A stretch of DNA of 64,000 nucleotides from Acanthacorydalis orientalis (GCA_034766995.1 CM068315.1:5744611-5808610), one strand, 5' to 3'. Shown: positions 15,301-29,058, numbered from the stretch's first letter. Program-made: numbers and translations. The notes: generated from the sequence alone by a model not told the origin.

Positions 15301-16259
15301 CTTTCTTGAGATGTAGCTCGTGTTAGATCATTAGAATCAATGCTTTTTGATTCAGAAGTTTCTACTGCTCTATCCACTACATTTGAAATTATATTTTTAA
15401 CTATCATTTCAGAATTCTGTTCACTTGTCTCTTGTTCAGGAGTCTGTTCATATACTTCTGAAGCTTGATTTTCCATTCTTGAAAATATTACATTTAACAT
15501 TTGTGTTAAAGTAGCTCGTGCTGTTGTCTGGTTAATTAAATTTTTACTAGCGAGATAAATATTATAACAAGTTCTTACAGCTGATAAAACAGTAACTTCA
15601 TGAACTTCCACATGCTGACTTGTTACAACAGTTAAAAGAGCTTTGATAATCTGTAACTGAACACCTTCATCTGTATTTGGACCTGTGAAGCAAGCACATA
15701 TTGTTTCTACAATACGATTGATAAGAGATTTCCCAGGAGATGTTGAATCGGGTACATTTCCTGTTAAATGACCATACGCTATCAACTTCTGAAGACAATC
15801 AAGTGCCGTAACGACAATTCGTGATGACTTGCTCTGGCATGCGAGCTCAAATGGTAAAAAATATTTTTCTGTTGATGTGAAATTAGTATTTCCATTTTTT
15901 GGTAATGGTAAAGCAGCAGAAATTTCATTTGTATCTTCACCATTTTCTTTGATTTCTTTTTTTATATCCTCTGTAAAGGTTTCAATAATGTTATCAGTAC
16001 ATATGTAAGGTGTTAATTTCAATTCTTACAATCTTCTACAATTTTTTAGAGTATAAAAAGGCCAAATGACTTTTAAATTCTAATTAACAATACATTTAAC
16101 TATTAACAGTTTTAATTATACTAAATTTTATTAATATTAATGAGTTCTCTAACAAGGCACTTATAATAACAAATAGCTTAATATTAAAAATATTAATTAA
16201 TCTTTTTTAGTATTTAATTTTTCAAGCTATAAATATTGTCTATGTGTATGTATGTACAC

Positions 16260-16292
<33 letters not shown>

Positions 16293-17205
16293 CATAAATA
16301 AGTGGAAGAACTTTTATTTTACTTATACATCTTTAAATAACAAGCACTGTTTTAAAGTATCTCTATAAAATTGAGTTTTTGAAACAAATAGTCGAAATAA
16401 AATAAAAATGATCAAAAAATACTTATTTATTAGTTTCCAATTTAATTTACTAATTTGAAACAATAGTAATAATGCAACTGCAAAAGTGTGAGCAATTAAA
16501 GCACAAATCATAGCAATTACTTTTTATTAAATCTTTCTCTAAATAATATTCATACTAAAAATAATTTATAAAAGTTCTAAAAAACACAAATATGTTAAAA
16601 AGTATTACTTTTTGTTCTGTATACTTCCGCTCTTGTGAAATTACTTTAAAGAGCATAATAAAAAATGAAATATTTGCTTTTGTACAGTAAAATTATAAAA
16701 AAATACATGTTATGAGTTTATATATATATAATATATTTACTATATTACTTACATATAATTAGATTTAGTGAATGTAAAGTAACATAATTTTATAATAATT
16801 GACTGCTTTTACTAAACATTACATATATTTAAAATATATATTTAGGGTAAATTATTGGATATCCACGCAATATTATTTAATATCAGTTTATATTTAACGT
16901 GTAATTGTTTTCGATATATATTAGTGGCATGATATAATGAATGCGTATGCATTTTAATTAGTGTAACGAAGGTAACTTTCTCAAATATCTAGTCAGGTAA
17001 ATAAATGGTGCATAGTTTTCTTTAATGATTTCGTATTTGTCACTCAATTTTAAAGTATTTCAAAAGTAACATTTTACTTACCTAGTGCTGCTTCACATGC
17101 TCTTTTTAACTGTGAGTGATGAGATCTTTTAATATCCTTGTCAGATAAGATCTTTTCTAATGCTCTCACAATAAACATCTCTTTAGTTTTTGAATTATTT
17201 TGCAT
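9368..17205 (-). CDS. Sec71: Brefeldin A-inhibited ARF guanine-nucleotide exchange factor (BIG1/BIG2, Sec71 type)
   Basis: Seven coding exons on the minus strand: 17205-17082, 16024-14352, 13193-12831, 12682-12407, 12320-11342, 11240-9799 and 9499-9368. All introns are GT/AG and phases agree, giving about 1662 residues, close to the family's usual length. The product activates ARF GTPases at the trans-Golgi and endosomes by GDP/GTP exchange. The N-terminal DCB region includes [14 protein letters not shown]. The HUS box NYDCD lies at about 450-454. The Sec7 domain spans roughly 585-775 and is complete: [12 protein letters not shown] carries the catalytic glutamate at about 671, and the conserved [10 protein letters not shown] follows. 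The HDS region with [22 protein letters not shown] and a conserved C-terminus follow. The second exon's acceptor was fixed by phase, because an in-frame stop lies just upstream; it joins to read L-E-L-K-L. A Ser/Asn-rich stretch (about 540-560) looks lineage specific. Nothing is missing. The symbol follows the Drosophila orthologue. Confidence 0.95.
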
Positions 17206-17784
17206 TGTTGTCAGGATCAATATTTTATTAGCTTTTCACATTCCTTTCGTGCATTATGGTTTATTATTTATGAATTAATGATTATCAGATAATAAAAAGG
17301 TATACAAACATTACTGTTTAAATGTTAGTTAATAAAAATTTAATAATTCTAATTTTTAGTACAACACTTGACATAATTTTAAAACGATTTGTTTAAAATA
17401 TGTTGACACATCTAAAACATGTACATGTAATATCAGCAGGATCGTGGAATGACATCACACCCTTATACAACTAGTGATACTAGACTTGACACGACAATAG
17501 GCAACTTTATAAAATAAAAATACGTGGCTTTTATAACATCTAAGAATGTTTTGAATTAAATTTGTTCATTTATTAATAGCAATACTTCTGAATTGTAATG
17601 TAAAAATTTTTGTGAAAAAGAAAATTGACAATTTATGATAGTGTTTTTATTATGTTTAACTTGCAATATTGGGAAAAGAATTGAATGAATATAATTTTTA
17701 TTTATGTTCGCATATATCTCTTCATCATTACTCTGACAGATACAGTGATTTAATAATATTTCAATATATATTTTGTCATCTGAA
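17206..17784. promoter_or_regulatory. Shared upstream region of the divergent ARF-GEF and BRI3 genes
   Basis: The two start codons face away from each other across 579 bp, so both promoters and 5' UTRs must lie here or overlap. I see no clear TATA box or named core-promoter motif for either gene. A bidirectional promoter is inferred from geometry only. Confidence 0.6.
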
Positions 17785-18295
17785 ATGAATCCTCCGCCTC
17801 AATATGATAAGCCTCCACCGTATGCTCCAGTTGATAAGCCAGTACCTGGTAAATATTTTATGTAGATTATAATTTAATTATATTTTTTTTTTGTATCAAC
17901 AACATATAAATTTATTTACTATATGACTTTATGTATATGCATAGACTTCTGCATATATACAATGAAATTAAAACATTCTATAGTAATAAATTTTTGTATT
18001 GTATTATTGTGTATCAGGTGTACATTCTGTTCCACCTGGATACCGTCCGACTACAAATGTCCCAATATCAGGTCCCTATGTACCATCATATGGAGCAACT
18101 ACTGCTACACATATAAGAATACCACCCGAAATCATCATAGTCGGAGCTTGTCCTGCTTGTAGAGTTGGAATTTTGGAAGATGATTATACTTGTTTAGGTT
18201 TATTCTGCGCTATCTTCTTCTTCCCGATAGGAATACTCTTTTGCTTATTATTGAAAAATAGAAGATGTTCCAATTGTGGAGCATATTTTGGTTAA
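17785..18295 (+). CDS. BRI3: BRI3 (brain protein I3)-like small membrane protein
   Basis: Two coding exons, 17785-17848 and 18018-18295, joined in phase at a glycine codon (G/GT) across a 169-bp GT/AG intron, giving 113 residues; human BRI3 has about 125. The N-terminus is Pro/Tyr-rich ([13 protein letters not shown]), a form that can carry PPxY-type WW-binding motifs. The C-terminal half is the family signature: a [11 protein letters not shown] cysteine pair, a hydrophobic segment [20 protein letters not shown], then [11 protein letters not shown] with a second cysteine pair. Human BRI3 has the same order (CPVCRVGVLED, then RRCPNCGATF) and is known as a lysosome/endomembrane-associated protein of poorly defined function. 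The start has AAATGA context and no upstream alternative. A likely poly(A) signal AATAAA lies at 18656-18661. It is head to head with the ARF-GEF gene. Confidence 0.92.
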
Positions 18296-18842
18296 ATAAT
18301 TTTTAGATAGAATTATCTACTCTGTTATAATATCCAGTCGTGATAAAAATTATTAAATTTTAGGTATATTATAGTGTACTAGTTATTTACAACAAATATC
18401 TCATTTTTTGTATTTTTGTTTGAACAGCTAACAATTGGCATTTATTTTATATATTATGTATTATACTGTACTAAAGATAATTAAAAGAATCATATTTTTA
18501 ATTAGGTAGTTCAGGTAAAATTATATTGGTGCATGGACTGTAGAATATATTTTATAGAAATATGTATACATATTTTTCTCACCAGTTGATTACTTATATA
18601 AATATATATTTAGTTCATATATCTGAAGTATTGATTGAATTGAGTATTTTGTTGTAATAAAGCTTTTAATTTCATTATAAATTTAGTTGAAACTAAATGT
18701 TTATTAGCAAGAAATATATCTGTGAAAAGATTTTTACAAACATATTATTCTTGCCTTTTTAGTTTTTAAAAGAACTCATTTTTAATAATTATAAACTTTT
18801 TTCTGCTATTTATTTATTATAACTTAACATAAATTCAATCAA

Positions 18843-18843
<1 letters not shown>

Positions 18844-18919
<76 letters not shown>

Positions 18920-18946
18920 CATATATATATATATATATAAATGAAC
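18844..18946. repeat. (TA)n microsatellite, interrupted by GTATA units
   Basis: About 100 bp of TA with TGTATA and AAATACA interruptions, in the BRI3 downstream region. Confidence 0.9.
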
Positions 18947-21205
18947 TTGTTCTCTCAATCATGATGATAAAATATTCATTTTAATGAAATGTATAATTAT
19001 GAGTAATATTTTAATTATCTTGAATCATCAAATTGTCAATTATTTTATTAATTGGACATATTGATTCATAGAAATCATCAAATATTAAAATATCATTTAT
19101 AATATTAATAATATTTATTTTTAATTACATTTTAAAGTCTGAATGAAAATATCATTATATAGTCAAATACAATTTTTAATACACATTCAAAATGTACTAA
19201 AGAAGTAAAAAAGTTTATTGTATTTATTGTACAATAAAAATATATTTAAATATTTCACTGTTTTATATAAAATAGTATGTTTAATGACAAAAACTTAATG
19301 TGCTTTTTAAGCTGAAAGTATTATTTTATGGCATAGATGGAAAGTTTGTCTTTTCATTTATTATATTTTCAGAAATGTGTGGCATTGTTCGAATAGCTTG
19401 TTTGATCTACTAATAGGTATTGTTAGATTATAAGATGAAAAAAGAAAATAGACATATAAAAAGTGTCTGTAATTTTTAAATTTTTCATAGATTAATATAA
19501 ATTTGACAACTGAAATAAACAGAAAATGAATAAACCAAAAAATAACGAAATATTTAGAAAGTTATATTATCCCAACAAGCATGTGAGTAATCAAAATAAA
19601 TCCCCAGAAACATTAAATTCCTCAAGAAAATTGTCTATTAACAAAAAAATATGAAGTGAGTGTCTTGCTGATGAACTTGGTAAAAATGGAGTCATTAGGA
19701 CATTATTTAATGCCAGAACATTTCTATACCTTATCACTCTGAAGATAATGGCATTGCCATTGAAATTTTAATAAATTACAATCAATAATTTATTGAACAT
19801 GTTTGATCAATTTTTTTTATAATTATGGAGTAAAATTTATATATTTCTATTCCCGTGAAAAAACATTTTTAGGAAATGTTATAATTGTAGCAATAAAATA
19901 TTCACAAACCAATGGAAAAGGTCCCTGAAAAAACAACTGGCGTTTCGCAAATATAAAATTTTAAAGACCACTGAGTTGTGTTATTTTTTTTATGTAGTTA
20001 ATAAAGAATATAGTAAGTTAACCTTGAAATACCCAGAAGTCCTGAAATTAGATCACAGTTACACAGGTGGTTACATTTGGTATCTAGACATAGGTAGTAC
20101 ATTTTTTTATTTAGATTGCACTAATTTGTGCGTAATATAAAGTGTACGTGCTAGATTATATCAATAATAATTTCAATTTAATAAATTAATTCATTTTGTT
20201 ATTAGAATACATAAACGTATTTGTGATAAAGAATTTTTTTAGTTATTAATAATTTAATTTCATATATGTTTTAACAATGTATTTTCGGAACATTACAATA
20301 CAATCTTAAAAGTATTGAAACAATACTTGATAACTTATTGATGAAAATACGAAATAAGGTAACTGAGATAGAAATAAAAAAAAGATAAAATAAGCAAATT
20401 AAAAAGAATGTCTTTTGATGATTTGCAGTCCGATTTTTGTTTTAAAAGCATATTTTCAATAATTATAAAAGCGATATTAATGATCAAGTGTGTTACATAC
20501 ATGTATAAAAATAAAACATCTTTTTCCACGGTTTAGTACTACCAACGTACATATATCATCATAATAAAATGATGTAAATGGTATTATTCATTATAAATTG
20601 TTTGATATTATTTATTGTTAATTCGTTTTTACTAAAAATATATGCTTACATATTAAAAAAAATAGAAAACAAAACAATTTAGATTGGAACCCGCAGCCTT
20701 ATCCATTATTCTCTTCTAACATTGCATCGTATCTTTAGACTTAATATAAGAACGCTGGCAATTCTTTAAAAATTTCGAACCAAAGATTAAGAGAAATACA
20801 AATATAATTTTTTATAAATCTACCACATTTATACTGTAAACAAGCAGAACATAGATGGTAACATGAAATTTAATGTCTATGAATAATTAACTGCCCTTAT
20901 GAGAATTTGTTCACGAATTTTATTTGATATATGCAAAATTGATAAAGATAAATATCTTTTAATTTATAGGACTAGTTAAAAATATAGGTACTATTAAATA
21001 AATATATTTTGTGATGGTGATCGAAATTGAGATTTTATATTTCTTTAAAATTCAAATCTTACTTCCTGCCTTTAAGAATACAATTTGTGTCCGTAATACT
21101 GTATTTATTCAATGTTTTGCTTATAAAGATATTTACATAGGTATTACATCAAAAAAGATGGAACTATATTTAATAATGAAAACTTTAGAACTTCACAAAT
21201 AATTG

Positions 21206-21208
<3 letters not shown>

Positions 21209-21265
<57 letters not shown>
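21209..21265. repeat. (TA)n microsatellite
   Basis: Pure TA, followed by GTATGTCTCTGTGTGTGTG, a short TG extension. Confidence 0.95.
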
Positions 21266-21272
<7 letters not shown>

Positions 21273-24200
21273 CTCTGTGTGTGTGTGTTACTTTGTAAGA
21301 AACAAAGAGTTCTTGTGGAAAATGAAGAATAAATTAATTTATTAACGGATTTTTTTATTTTTCTGATTGTGATTCCACAAAAAATCGGAACTATTTATAA
21401 AATAACTTCATGTACTAATTATAAAAAAATATTAAGCAAGTATATTATTACCCACTAAACTAGAAAATATATATATATATATACATTGAAACTTTTTGAA
21501 AACATACAATATAAGCATATAAGAAAGATAATAAATATTAAATTAAATGAAAATATCAAATTTACTGTAGGAAAAAAGATAACCGTTTATCATTTCAATA
21601 TTAGGGAAATGTGTTTTCGTTTAATTTATATTAAATATCATATTTATATATTTTCAGAATATTTTCATTAAACAAATTGTTGAATTTATTTAATCTTTTT
21701 TAGTTCAATGGCAATTTTCACGAACGTCAATAGATTTCGAAAAATTAAATAACATGTAAAACAAACATCCTTGAATAAATATTTCCTAAAGCAGAGAACG
21801 TTTAAAACAGTTTATTGCACCTAAAATGTTTTAAACAGAAAGTATTTTTAATGAATTGTAATTTGTGTTCCAATGGTACTTTTCAATAATTATTGATATT
21901 TTGTTTAGAATGTGAAATTATAATTAAATAAACAGCAAATTTTATTTAATTAAACTTATTCTACTTATCTGTTTACTTAAATAGATCAGATAAAAAATCT
22001 ATAATGTTGGTTCTCTTCTCATATTAAGTTTTGATCTTACCTCTATCTTTATTATTTTACATTGTTCTTTATAAAACAAGTACAAATATATCTTGTATTA
22101 GATAATTATAATATTTACATATCGTATTTATATTTTGAACTGATAGTAAATCTTAATTTTACTCAGTTTTGTAAACCATGTTTGTTATCCTAAAATATAT
22201 AGATATACACATATATTTAATTCATTTTATTTTTATTATAATTTATAGTCAGTCAATGATAATGTATTCTTAATCCATTTTTTTGTGTTAAAATAATTTC
22301 AAAGTGTATAGCTATTTTTTAAAAAATAGCATGAGTTATAAATAATTATTAAAATAATACAATTAATTCAATACATTAAACCAAAAAGAGACTACATAAA
22401 TATTTCTTCCAAACTTTGTAATTATTATTAATGAATTTTTCACTTTCAAGCAATTTCGTCTTTAAAAAAAATATCAAGGCACGTGAAAAATGATAATAAT
22501 TGAGAATAAGTTTGTTGCCTGAAAAGTATGTGACAGAATTTTCATTCCTCAATCCACACGAAAATGTCTACTTAAAAATATTCAATAAATTATTGTTGAT
22601 TATTTTTGATTGTTATTTATGTGCATTTCGATGGTAATGCTATAATCCTCAGAGCACCAGAGTACAGAAAAATCTGTGTATTGTGATTGAATTTTGTTTT
22701 CCATAGCTTTAACTCAAACCTAGATAGTTGTCTAAGAGTGCCAAGTAACAAGGACCTTTTGATATTTCGTAGATAATTTTTCTGTTTTTTACTCTATAGA
22801 AGGAGAGATAAATATATATATATCGCCTAACGGCGCTAATAATACACATCCGGAACTAATTTCTATTAGTATTTCAAGATTTTGAAAGTAATTGAATGAG
22901 AAAAACGTATTTTACATTTTAGAAAAATATAATTAGCTTTAATAAACGTGAAATTACAATCGAGACAAAATGTTTGTGTGATTGCATATAGTGAACTAAA
23001 CTTAAATTGTTTGTTTGTGTACATGTAAACATGGCAACTTGGACGGTACTATCATAAACAAAAAAAACGAGAAACTAAACATTTGAAACAATTACAACAA
23101 CTAAATTGTTAATATTTCACCAATTCCAACTCTTCTAGCTTCATAACATTTATTTCACCAATCTGAGATTAAAAATTATCGTGGAGAAGTATAGGTCTAT
23201 ATGTTAATTAAGCAGTGGTCATTAATTCTTCAAATTCTACGTGATTTTCATGATTTTTTCAGCAATATTTCTATACAATAATTGTAAAGCTAAACTGTAA
23301 AAAAGAATAAAGCATTAGATCAACACAACATCCAGTATATGCAAGCATTAACTTTTTGAATTGTACCGACAGCTTTATCCTAGTTTTATTTGTTTTGAAC
23401 TATCGTATTCCCTGTCGCTGTTCGAAGCTATTTTTCATTAATGGTTACACAGTCAATTCGTTAAATTTATTTACTGTATCCTCTTCGACTTCTTCACTTT
23501 TCCAATTCAAACGAGATGACTGTATGATTAACGTTGAACTTTTACATTAATTTTCGCATAGACGATTATATTTTTGCTAAAAAAATCTTTACAATTTTAT
23601 CTTTAATAAAAGTTTTATAATTTTCCATTTATTCTTTCTCAAGCAACAAATCTAAGAACAAAACATTTAAAATCAGCGAATGTGTACTTTGTGCAATATT
23701 TTTTTTAAAATATCCCTCAATTTATATCGCTATTAGGTCGGTAGAAAAATAAGTACTTTACTAACTTGCACTTTTATAAAAAAAATCATTCGTTTTTGTT
23801 ACGTATAAATTTATATTATATAAAAAGTTTAGTATCAAAACTACATAAATTAATACTGTATATAGATTCATGTGAACATTTTACAATGTCGTTTATATAC
23901 ATATTCGATGCTTTATAATTAATTGTGTGATTATAATAAAATATTATTATATTTTAATGCAAATAAATTATATTTGTTAAAACTGTAATACTGAATTTAT
24001 GTAATTATGATAAATAATGTTACTTCTCAACTTCCGAACTATATACCTATGTATATTATATTTCGCAACAAAATTATTAATTAATCACATTTTCACAAAC
24101 TTTCATCGAGTCATGAAGGCCACAATCAAATAATGTATCTTTTATCGTCTGGACAATCTCTTTCTAGTGCACTCAGTAGTAAATAAACTTTTAGTACAAA

Positions 24201-26754
24201 CAACCTTCATTTCGTTTGAAATGTTATACTACAGTGCGTTATTAAAGTGAACTTAGGTGAATGCACAATGACCTCTATTCGAAAATTGTCAACTTATATA
24301 TTCATTAAATCAAATTAACCGTAATGAATTCGATGGCAAGAAAAAATCAAATAATTTCACGAATTAAATATAATATTAATTTAAATTTTCCCTTCATCGA
24401 AGAACATTAAATTATATTGCTTAATATCTATCGTTTCATACTCGTCTGATTGTATTTATTCAAATGTACAGCATAAAAGCTTCTAATTTTCTTCAGTTAA
24501 AAACATTCAATGCTTCTATTTTCTACGCATTTTAATGCATTTTCTGATATCCTCTTCCTATCTATTCTTTAGTCTCTTTCTAAATCTTTTTATATAATTT
24601 ATTGCCCGCCTGTTACACTTGTTTACTTTTTATACTCCTGTTTCACTTTTATAGTATTCTTCATTTGTCTACTCTTATTATTCTTAATATTAATTTTTTC
24701 ATGTTTTGATTGTTGAAATTTAAGATCCATATTAGAAACATTTTTGTCAAATTAAATTACCACAACGTCGATATAGTAATTAAAACTCGTTAGAGTATAA
24801 ATTTTATAATAAGAACTAAAGTGGTTAAAATGGTTTTATACTGAAAGAAACATTGTACTCATCTTTAGTGATATCGTTACTTAAGGAATATTTAATATAA
24901 GACGATTTTAATCAAAATATAAATTCTATCCACTTTATAGAAAAAGTCATCAGTTTAAAACTAAGTTCGAAAATTATTAAAATCTGATTGGTTGGTAAAT
25001 ATTCAGTCTTTATAGAGATGTGTCTATGGTATTGTATATTGAAAACGTTGCCTTTTTGTGAATATCTACTGTAATATATAGAAAAAAATCAGCAAAAATT
25101 ATAGATTTTTTTAATTGAAATCTCTGCTTCCGTATTTGCAGTTATTTTTTCCATTTATTCTTTTTTCGGTTGTTGATATATATAAAAAAACACTCTTTTT
25201 CGTATATAATTATATTAAGGTTTTCTGAGACAAATAGATACGAGTGTTTTTAAATCTATAAATCACCCAGAAAAATAAAACATAATTGCTAAGTATCAAT
25301 GACATACTACACATTGGCCGTATGGGTTTAGACATTTAAATTAATTAATTTATTTTAAAATAAAATTACCTTTTTTAACGATATCTGTTTCCTATTTCTA
25401 ACGCCTTGATAACATTAAAATGAATGTTTAAAATTTTAATAATATTCTAACATTAAATGAATTGAAAAACGCTATAAAATACATTTATTAAAATTTATTA
25501 TTCTAATTTAGATAGTGTATACTATGTACTCTGTTTCATTTGTACTAACGGCTCCAAAAGAATACTCGTTATCTTTTAGTATCAGTTTTGGTTTAAATAT
25601 ATTAAATATTAAACAGTATAGAAACATTATTAAAAAATAAACCAATTAAAAAAGTGTTATAAACATACATAAAATCAATATGTTTAGGTGAATGTCAATA
25701 AATTTGTAATAAGGACATATTCTAATTAATTATGCAACTACTAATATACAAACATGTGTAAATTTCTAGGTCATTTGCTAATCGAATAATGATGGTTCGT
25801 GACATTGCTGAATAGTTCCTACGAATCGAATGATTAATGCTTTTTTTGTATTTTTTTTATCTATATTTAAGAACATGTGAAAATTTAAATGCTGAAATAT
25901 TAAAAAAATATAATATATATATGGTTTTAATTAATTGACTATTCCTTTTATGATACATTTTTCAATTCGGTTATGCAATTTTAAAAACGTAATTTATATT
26001 ATTTATAATTTAGAAAAAAAGCATAACATATTTTATTTTTAATACGAATTTTTCTTAAAAATATATTTATTTTAAATGATGTTTTTTTTTATTTTACTTA
26101 CACTCTCTAAAATCACTACCGTTATTTGAAAGTAGGATTCACTACATCTAAATTCTACAAGGTAAATAAAGTAAATGCTTTTAAGAAATATTTGCATAGT
26201 TTGTTGAACTCATCTTGTGTGTCTTACTACGAATTCTGCATGAATAATTGGTAGATATTATGTGCGAATATATTTACCAATTATTTCCTTGAATTGTGTA
26301 ATCGCTAATATTCACAAGTACGAATAAATAAGCGAAGTTATACTTAGATTTATAAGTGAAAAATTAATCATGCAAATAGAAAAAATGTACGCGGTTTCCT
26401 TCATTTACTTATTGAAACATGAATTGTTTTCACATAAAGGTTGAGTTGTAAATAAACCAATAAAACAGTAATACAAAAATACAAAAAAAGTATCAGTGGA
26501 AATTAATTCGAGTAAGTTTTAAAATAACGTTTTTTATCTGTGTAATATCATTTTTGCAATAATACTATGAATTATCACTCATTTTTATAGCAATAAATTA
26601 AATCGAACTATTAAATAAGTTTAATTTATTGATAAATTGATAAAAAAAATAATTCATAGTCTTTTGTAATATTTATATACTTCCATATAATAATTTAGGG
26701 TTAATTGTTAAAACTCATAATGATCCGAAGGATATATCTTTTTCTGTGATGATG

Positions 26755-27120
26755 CTATAGCCCAAATCGAGCCTCGGCCTCCTCAATTTTCTGCCTCCAG
26801 ACATCCCTTTGCTTGACAAACCTTCTCTAGTTCCTTACTCCCAACAGTTCCGCTGCATAGTGGTCGTTTGCCATTAAATCCATCTAGTGTCCGAGGTTTA
26901 TTTTGAGGTTTCCTCCTTTTCGGAAGACAATTCTCCCGCTCTCGATAGCTCTGATCCATCTCGCCATCGGGGTTACCCGATCTTGTGTGAAGTTACTCAG
27001 GTTAACATGGTTAATCACTTGGGGGTGACAGTCAGAATTGGATAAGAGAAGCTATGCGGCGCTAGCTGGAGTCGGCGTCGTGTGGTACGCATGCACTACC
27101 CCATTTAACCCATCGAACGA
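26755..27120 (-). pseudogene. Decayed coding remnant, probably mobile-element derived, family unknown
   Basis: A GC-richer island in very AT-rich flanks. On the minus strand one frame reads through roughly 27120-26885 with a single internal stop, including HVNLSNFTQDRVTPMARWIR and AIESGRIVFRKGG. A second frame continues with MDLMANDHYAAELLGVRN, then after a stop RRFVKQRDVWRQKIEEAEAR, ending at the TAG at 26757-26755. The smooth continuation across a frameshift and stops suggests a degraded C-terminal coding segment. I do not recognise the family. There are no splice sites or neighbouring exons to suggest a host gene. Confidence 0.45.
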
Positions 27121-27249
27121 TATATATTATTCCATAATTAACAGTGTATTTAATGATGGAAAGGCAGGTCATAATTAGACTTCAAAAAAGATTTAGTTCA
27201 TTGTCAGAAATGTCAATCACTATAAAAAAAGTTTATTTATCAAAGTAGC

Positions 27250-27715
27250 CAATAAAATCGATGTATGCACAATGACGCACGTTTCTTCGTACGAAACACC
27301 ACCCTATACCACGCCCTATGGCTCTCTACGATCGAATATTTTGTCCAACGACAAGCGTACAGGCTGTACACGGTACAGCCAGAGAGAATAAGAACATATT
27401 TATTCGTGTGCTGAGGAAGAACAACCTCTTCACCGAGTACTGCCGATACAAACAGCCTAAACTGCTTACACCGGAGGAAAAATATTAATGTGAGCTTTGA
27501 CGGGTCAGCTTTATCAGCCGTTACATACAGATCAGTAGACGGATGTCTCCGTGGACACTCTAGAGCTCCACTGATTCAATTGCGAGCGCCCTCATCAAGA
27601 GGCGACAAGAAATATTCCACTTTTAGTGAAAACCTTGATCTACGAAACAAACAGATCAGTATATAAATTGAGAAAGGTGAGTCGTTAACCACTGTTCTCT
27701 AAGATGAGGAAAAAG
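27250..27715. other. GC-elevated island of unknown origin, possible old mobile-element piece
   Basis: About 450 bp with clearly higher GC than the surroundings, no terminal repeats that I can find and no long frame on either strand. It contains a TATATAA at about 27660. It may belong with the remnant at 26755-27120, from which about 100 bp of AT-rich DNA separates it. Confidence 0.35.
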
Positions 27716-28215
27716 ATGAGAGTTATCTAGACACACAACCGAGATCAATAGTTAATAACTAAATATATTACTACACATTTTGATAAAATATTTTTTTTAT
27801 GTATTCGACATTGTTAGTACATTTATGATATATTCATCGATCAAATAATTTATAAGAAAATTCCAATTATGAAAACCGATTGCAGATAATAAGAACTCAT
27901 TATTCTTATATATAAGTGATTAGGTATACATAGAAAGTACGTGAAAAAAGATTGGTTCACCAGTAGTTTTTTTCATGTGTTTGAAAATCAATGTTCTATT
28001 AGAACAACGATGCGGACGAGAAAGGACTAGTGGTCGCGCGATTAATAACCACTGGTGGTACAAAGAATACTAATGAAATAATATCATTTAGAGTCTATTG
28101 AATTTAATATCGTAATGTTAAAAAGTTTGTAATATATTAAAAATTTAAAATTATTTTCCTTCCATCAAAAAGTGTAATTGTGATATAAGCATATTTCAAT
28201 AATATTTTTTATATA

Positions 28216-28217
28216 AA

Positions 28218-28269
<52 letters not shown>

Positions 28270-28284
28270 TATATATATATATAA
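28216..28284. repeat. (TA)n microsatellite
   Basis: About 65 bp of TA with one TTAG interruption. Confidence 0.95.
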
Positions 28285-28340
28285 TCATTCTGACAAACAG
28301 ATTACAACGCAGTTGTTTTATCAAGGCACACATTTCATAG

Positions 28341-28480
28341 CATACTTCGTGAAAATTTCGTTCAACTTAGGATGTCATCGTTAATAATAATTTAATACAA
28401 AATCTCTACACTCGTTTTTTAAAAAAAATGGCCATTTTTTACGGAATACTTCTTTACATATAGATAGATATTTATTTTGT
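28341..28480. repeat. Dispersed repeat, copy A
   Basis: Shares TGAAAATTTC followed by a TCGTTAATAATAATTTAA core and ACAAAATCTCTACA with the sequence at 29781-29935, in the same order and orientation, with an ATAGATAGAT tract near the end of both. The family is not recognised. Confidence 0.6.
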
Positions 28481-28592
28481 AACTAATTTCAAATCAAAAA
28501 CAGATTAAAAAAATATATAATGAAGCCAGTTGTATCAGTTATATCCAGTACAATTACAATATTTTCGACCTAGTCATTTCAATTTCCAAACA

Positions 28593-28647
<55 letters not shown>

Positions 28648-28944
28648 CAAACGTGTTTCAAATGTTTGAAATTATTACAAAATCTGCGAATAATGTTGCA
28701 AAAACTGGAAATGAATATATATATATATATATATATATACATACATATACACTCTCTTACAAATAAATATGTGATATACTATAACTGAAATTGTATTATA
28801 AGAAAATTAAACCATCAAATAAAAATGATTGTCCGTTGACACCGATATTCATTCTTCTATAAAGTGTATTATTAACCTTGAATGTTAAGGTAAATTAAAA
28901 CGTATTTTAATATATTCTACTTAAAATAATTTAAAATATCAATT

Positions 28945-28947
<3 letters not shown>

Positions 28948-29000
<53 letters not shown>
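28948..29000. repeat. (TA)n microsatellite
   Basis: Pure TA run just upstream of the perfect hairpin at 29024-29058. Confidence 0.95.
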
Positions 29001-29003
<3 letters not shown>

Positions 29004-29023
29004 TACATTTTATAAGCTTATAA

Positions 29024-29058
29024 TATGGTTTATTTACATCTTATGTAAATAAACCATA
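29024..29058. repeat. Perfect 16-bp inverted repeat with 3-nt loop
   Basis: TATGGTTTATTTACAT, then CTT, then ATGTAAATAAACCATA. The arms are exactly complementary. No gene is adjacent, and no conserved microRNA was recognised in it. Confidence 0.9.

Larger units (their letters stand above)
18296..26700. other. BRI3 3' UTR followed by intergenic DNA without a recognisable gene
   Basis: About 360 bp after the BRI3 stop are probably 3' UTR up to the AATAAA at 18656. Beyond that only short unsupported frames occur. (TA)n runs lie at 18844-18946 and 21209-21265. The stretch 19560-20130 is slightly less AT-rich and could be old decayed sequence, but I could not name it. Confidence 0.6.

Noticed and set aside
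19560..20130. Possible decayed gene downstream of BRI3
   Set aside because: Short protein-like stretches occur, but none extends or matches a family I know, and no splice structure supports them.
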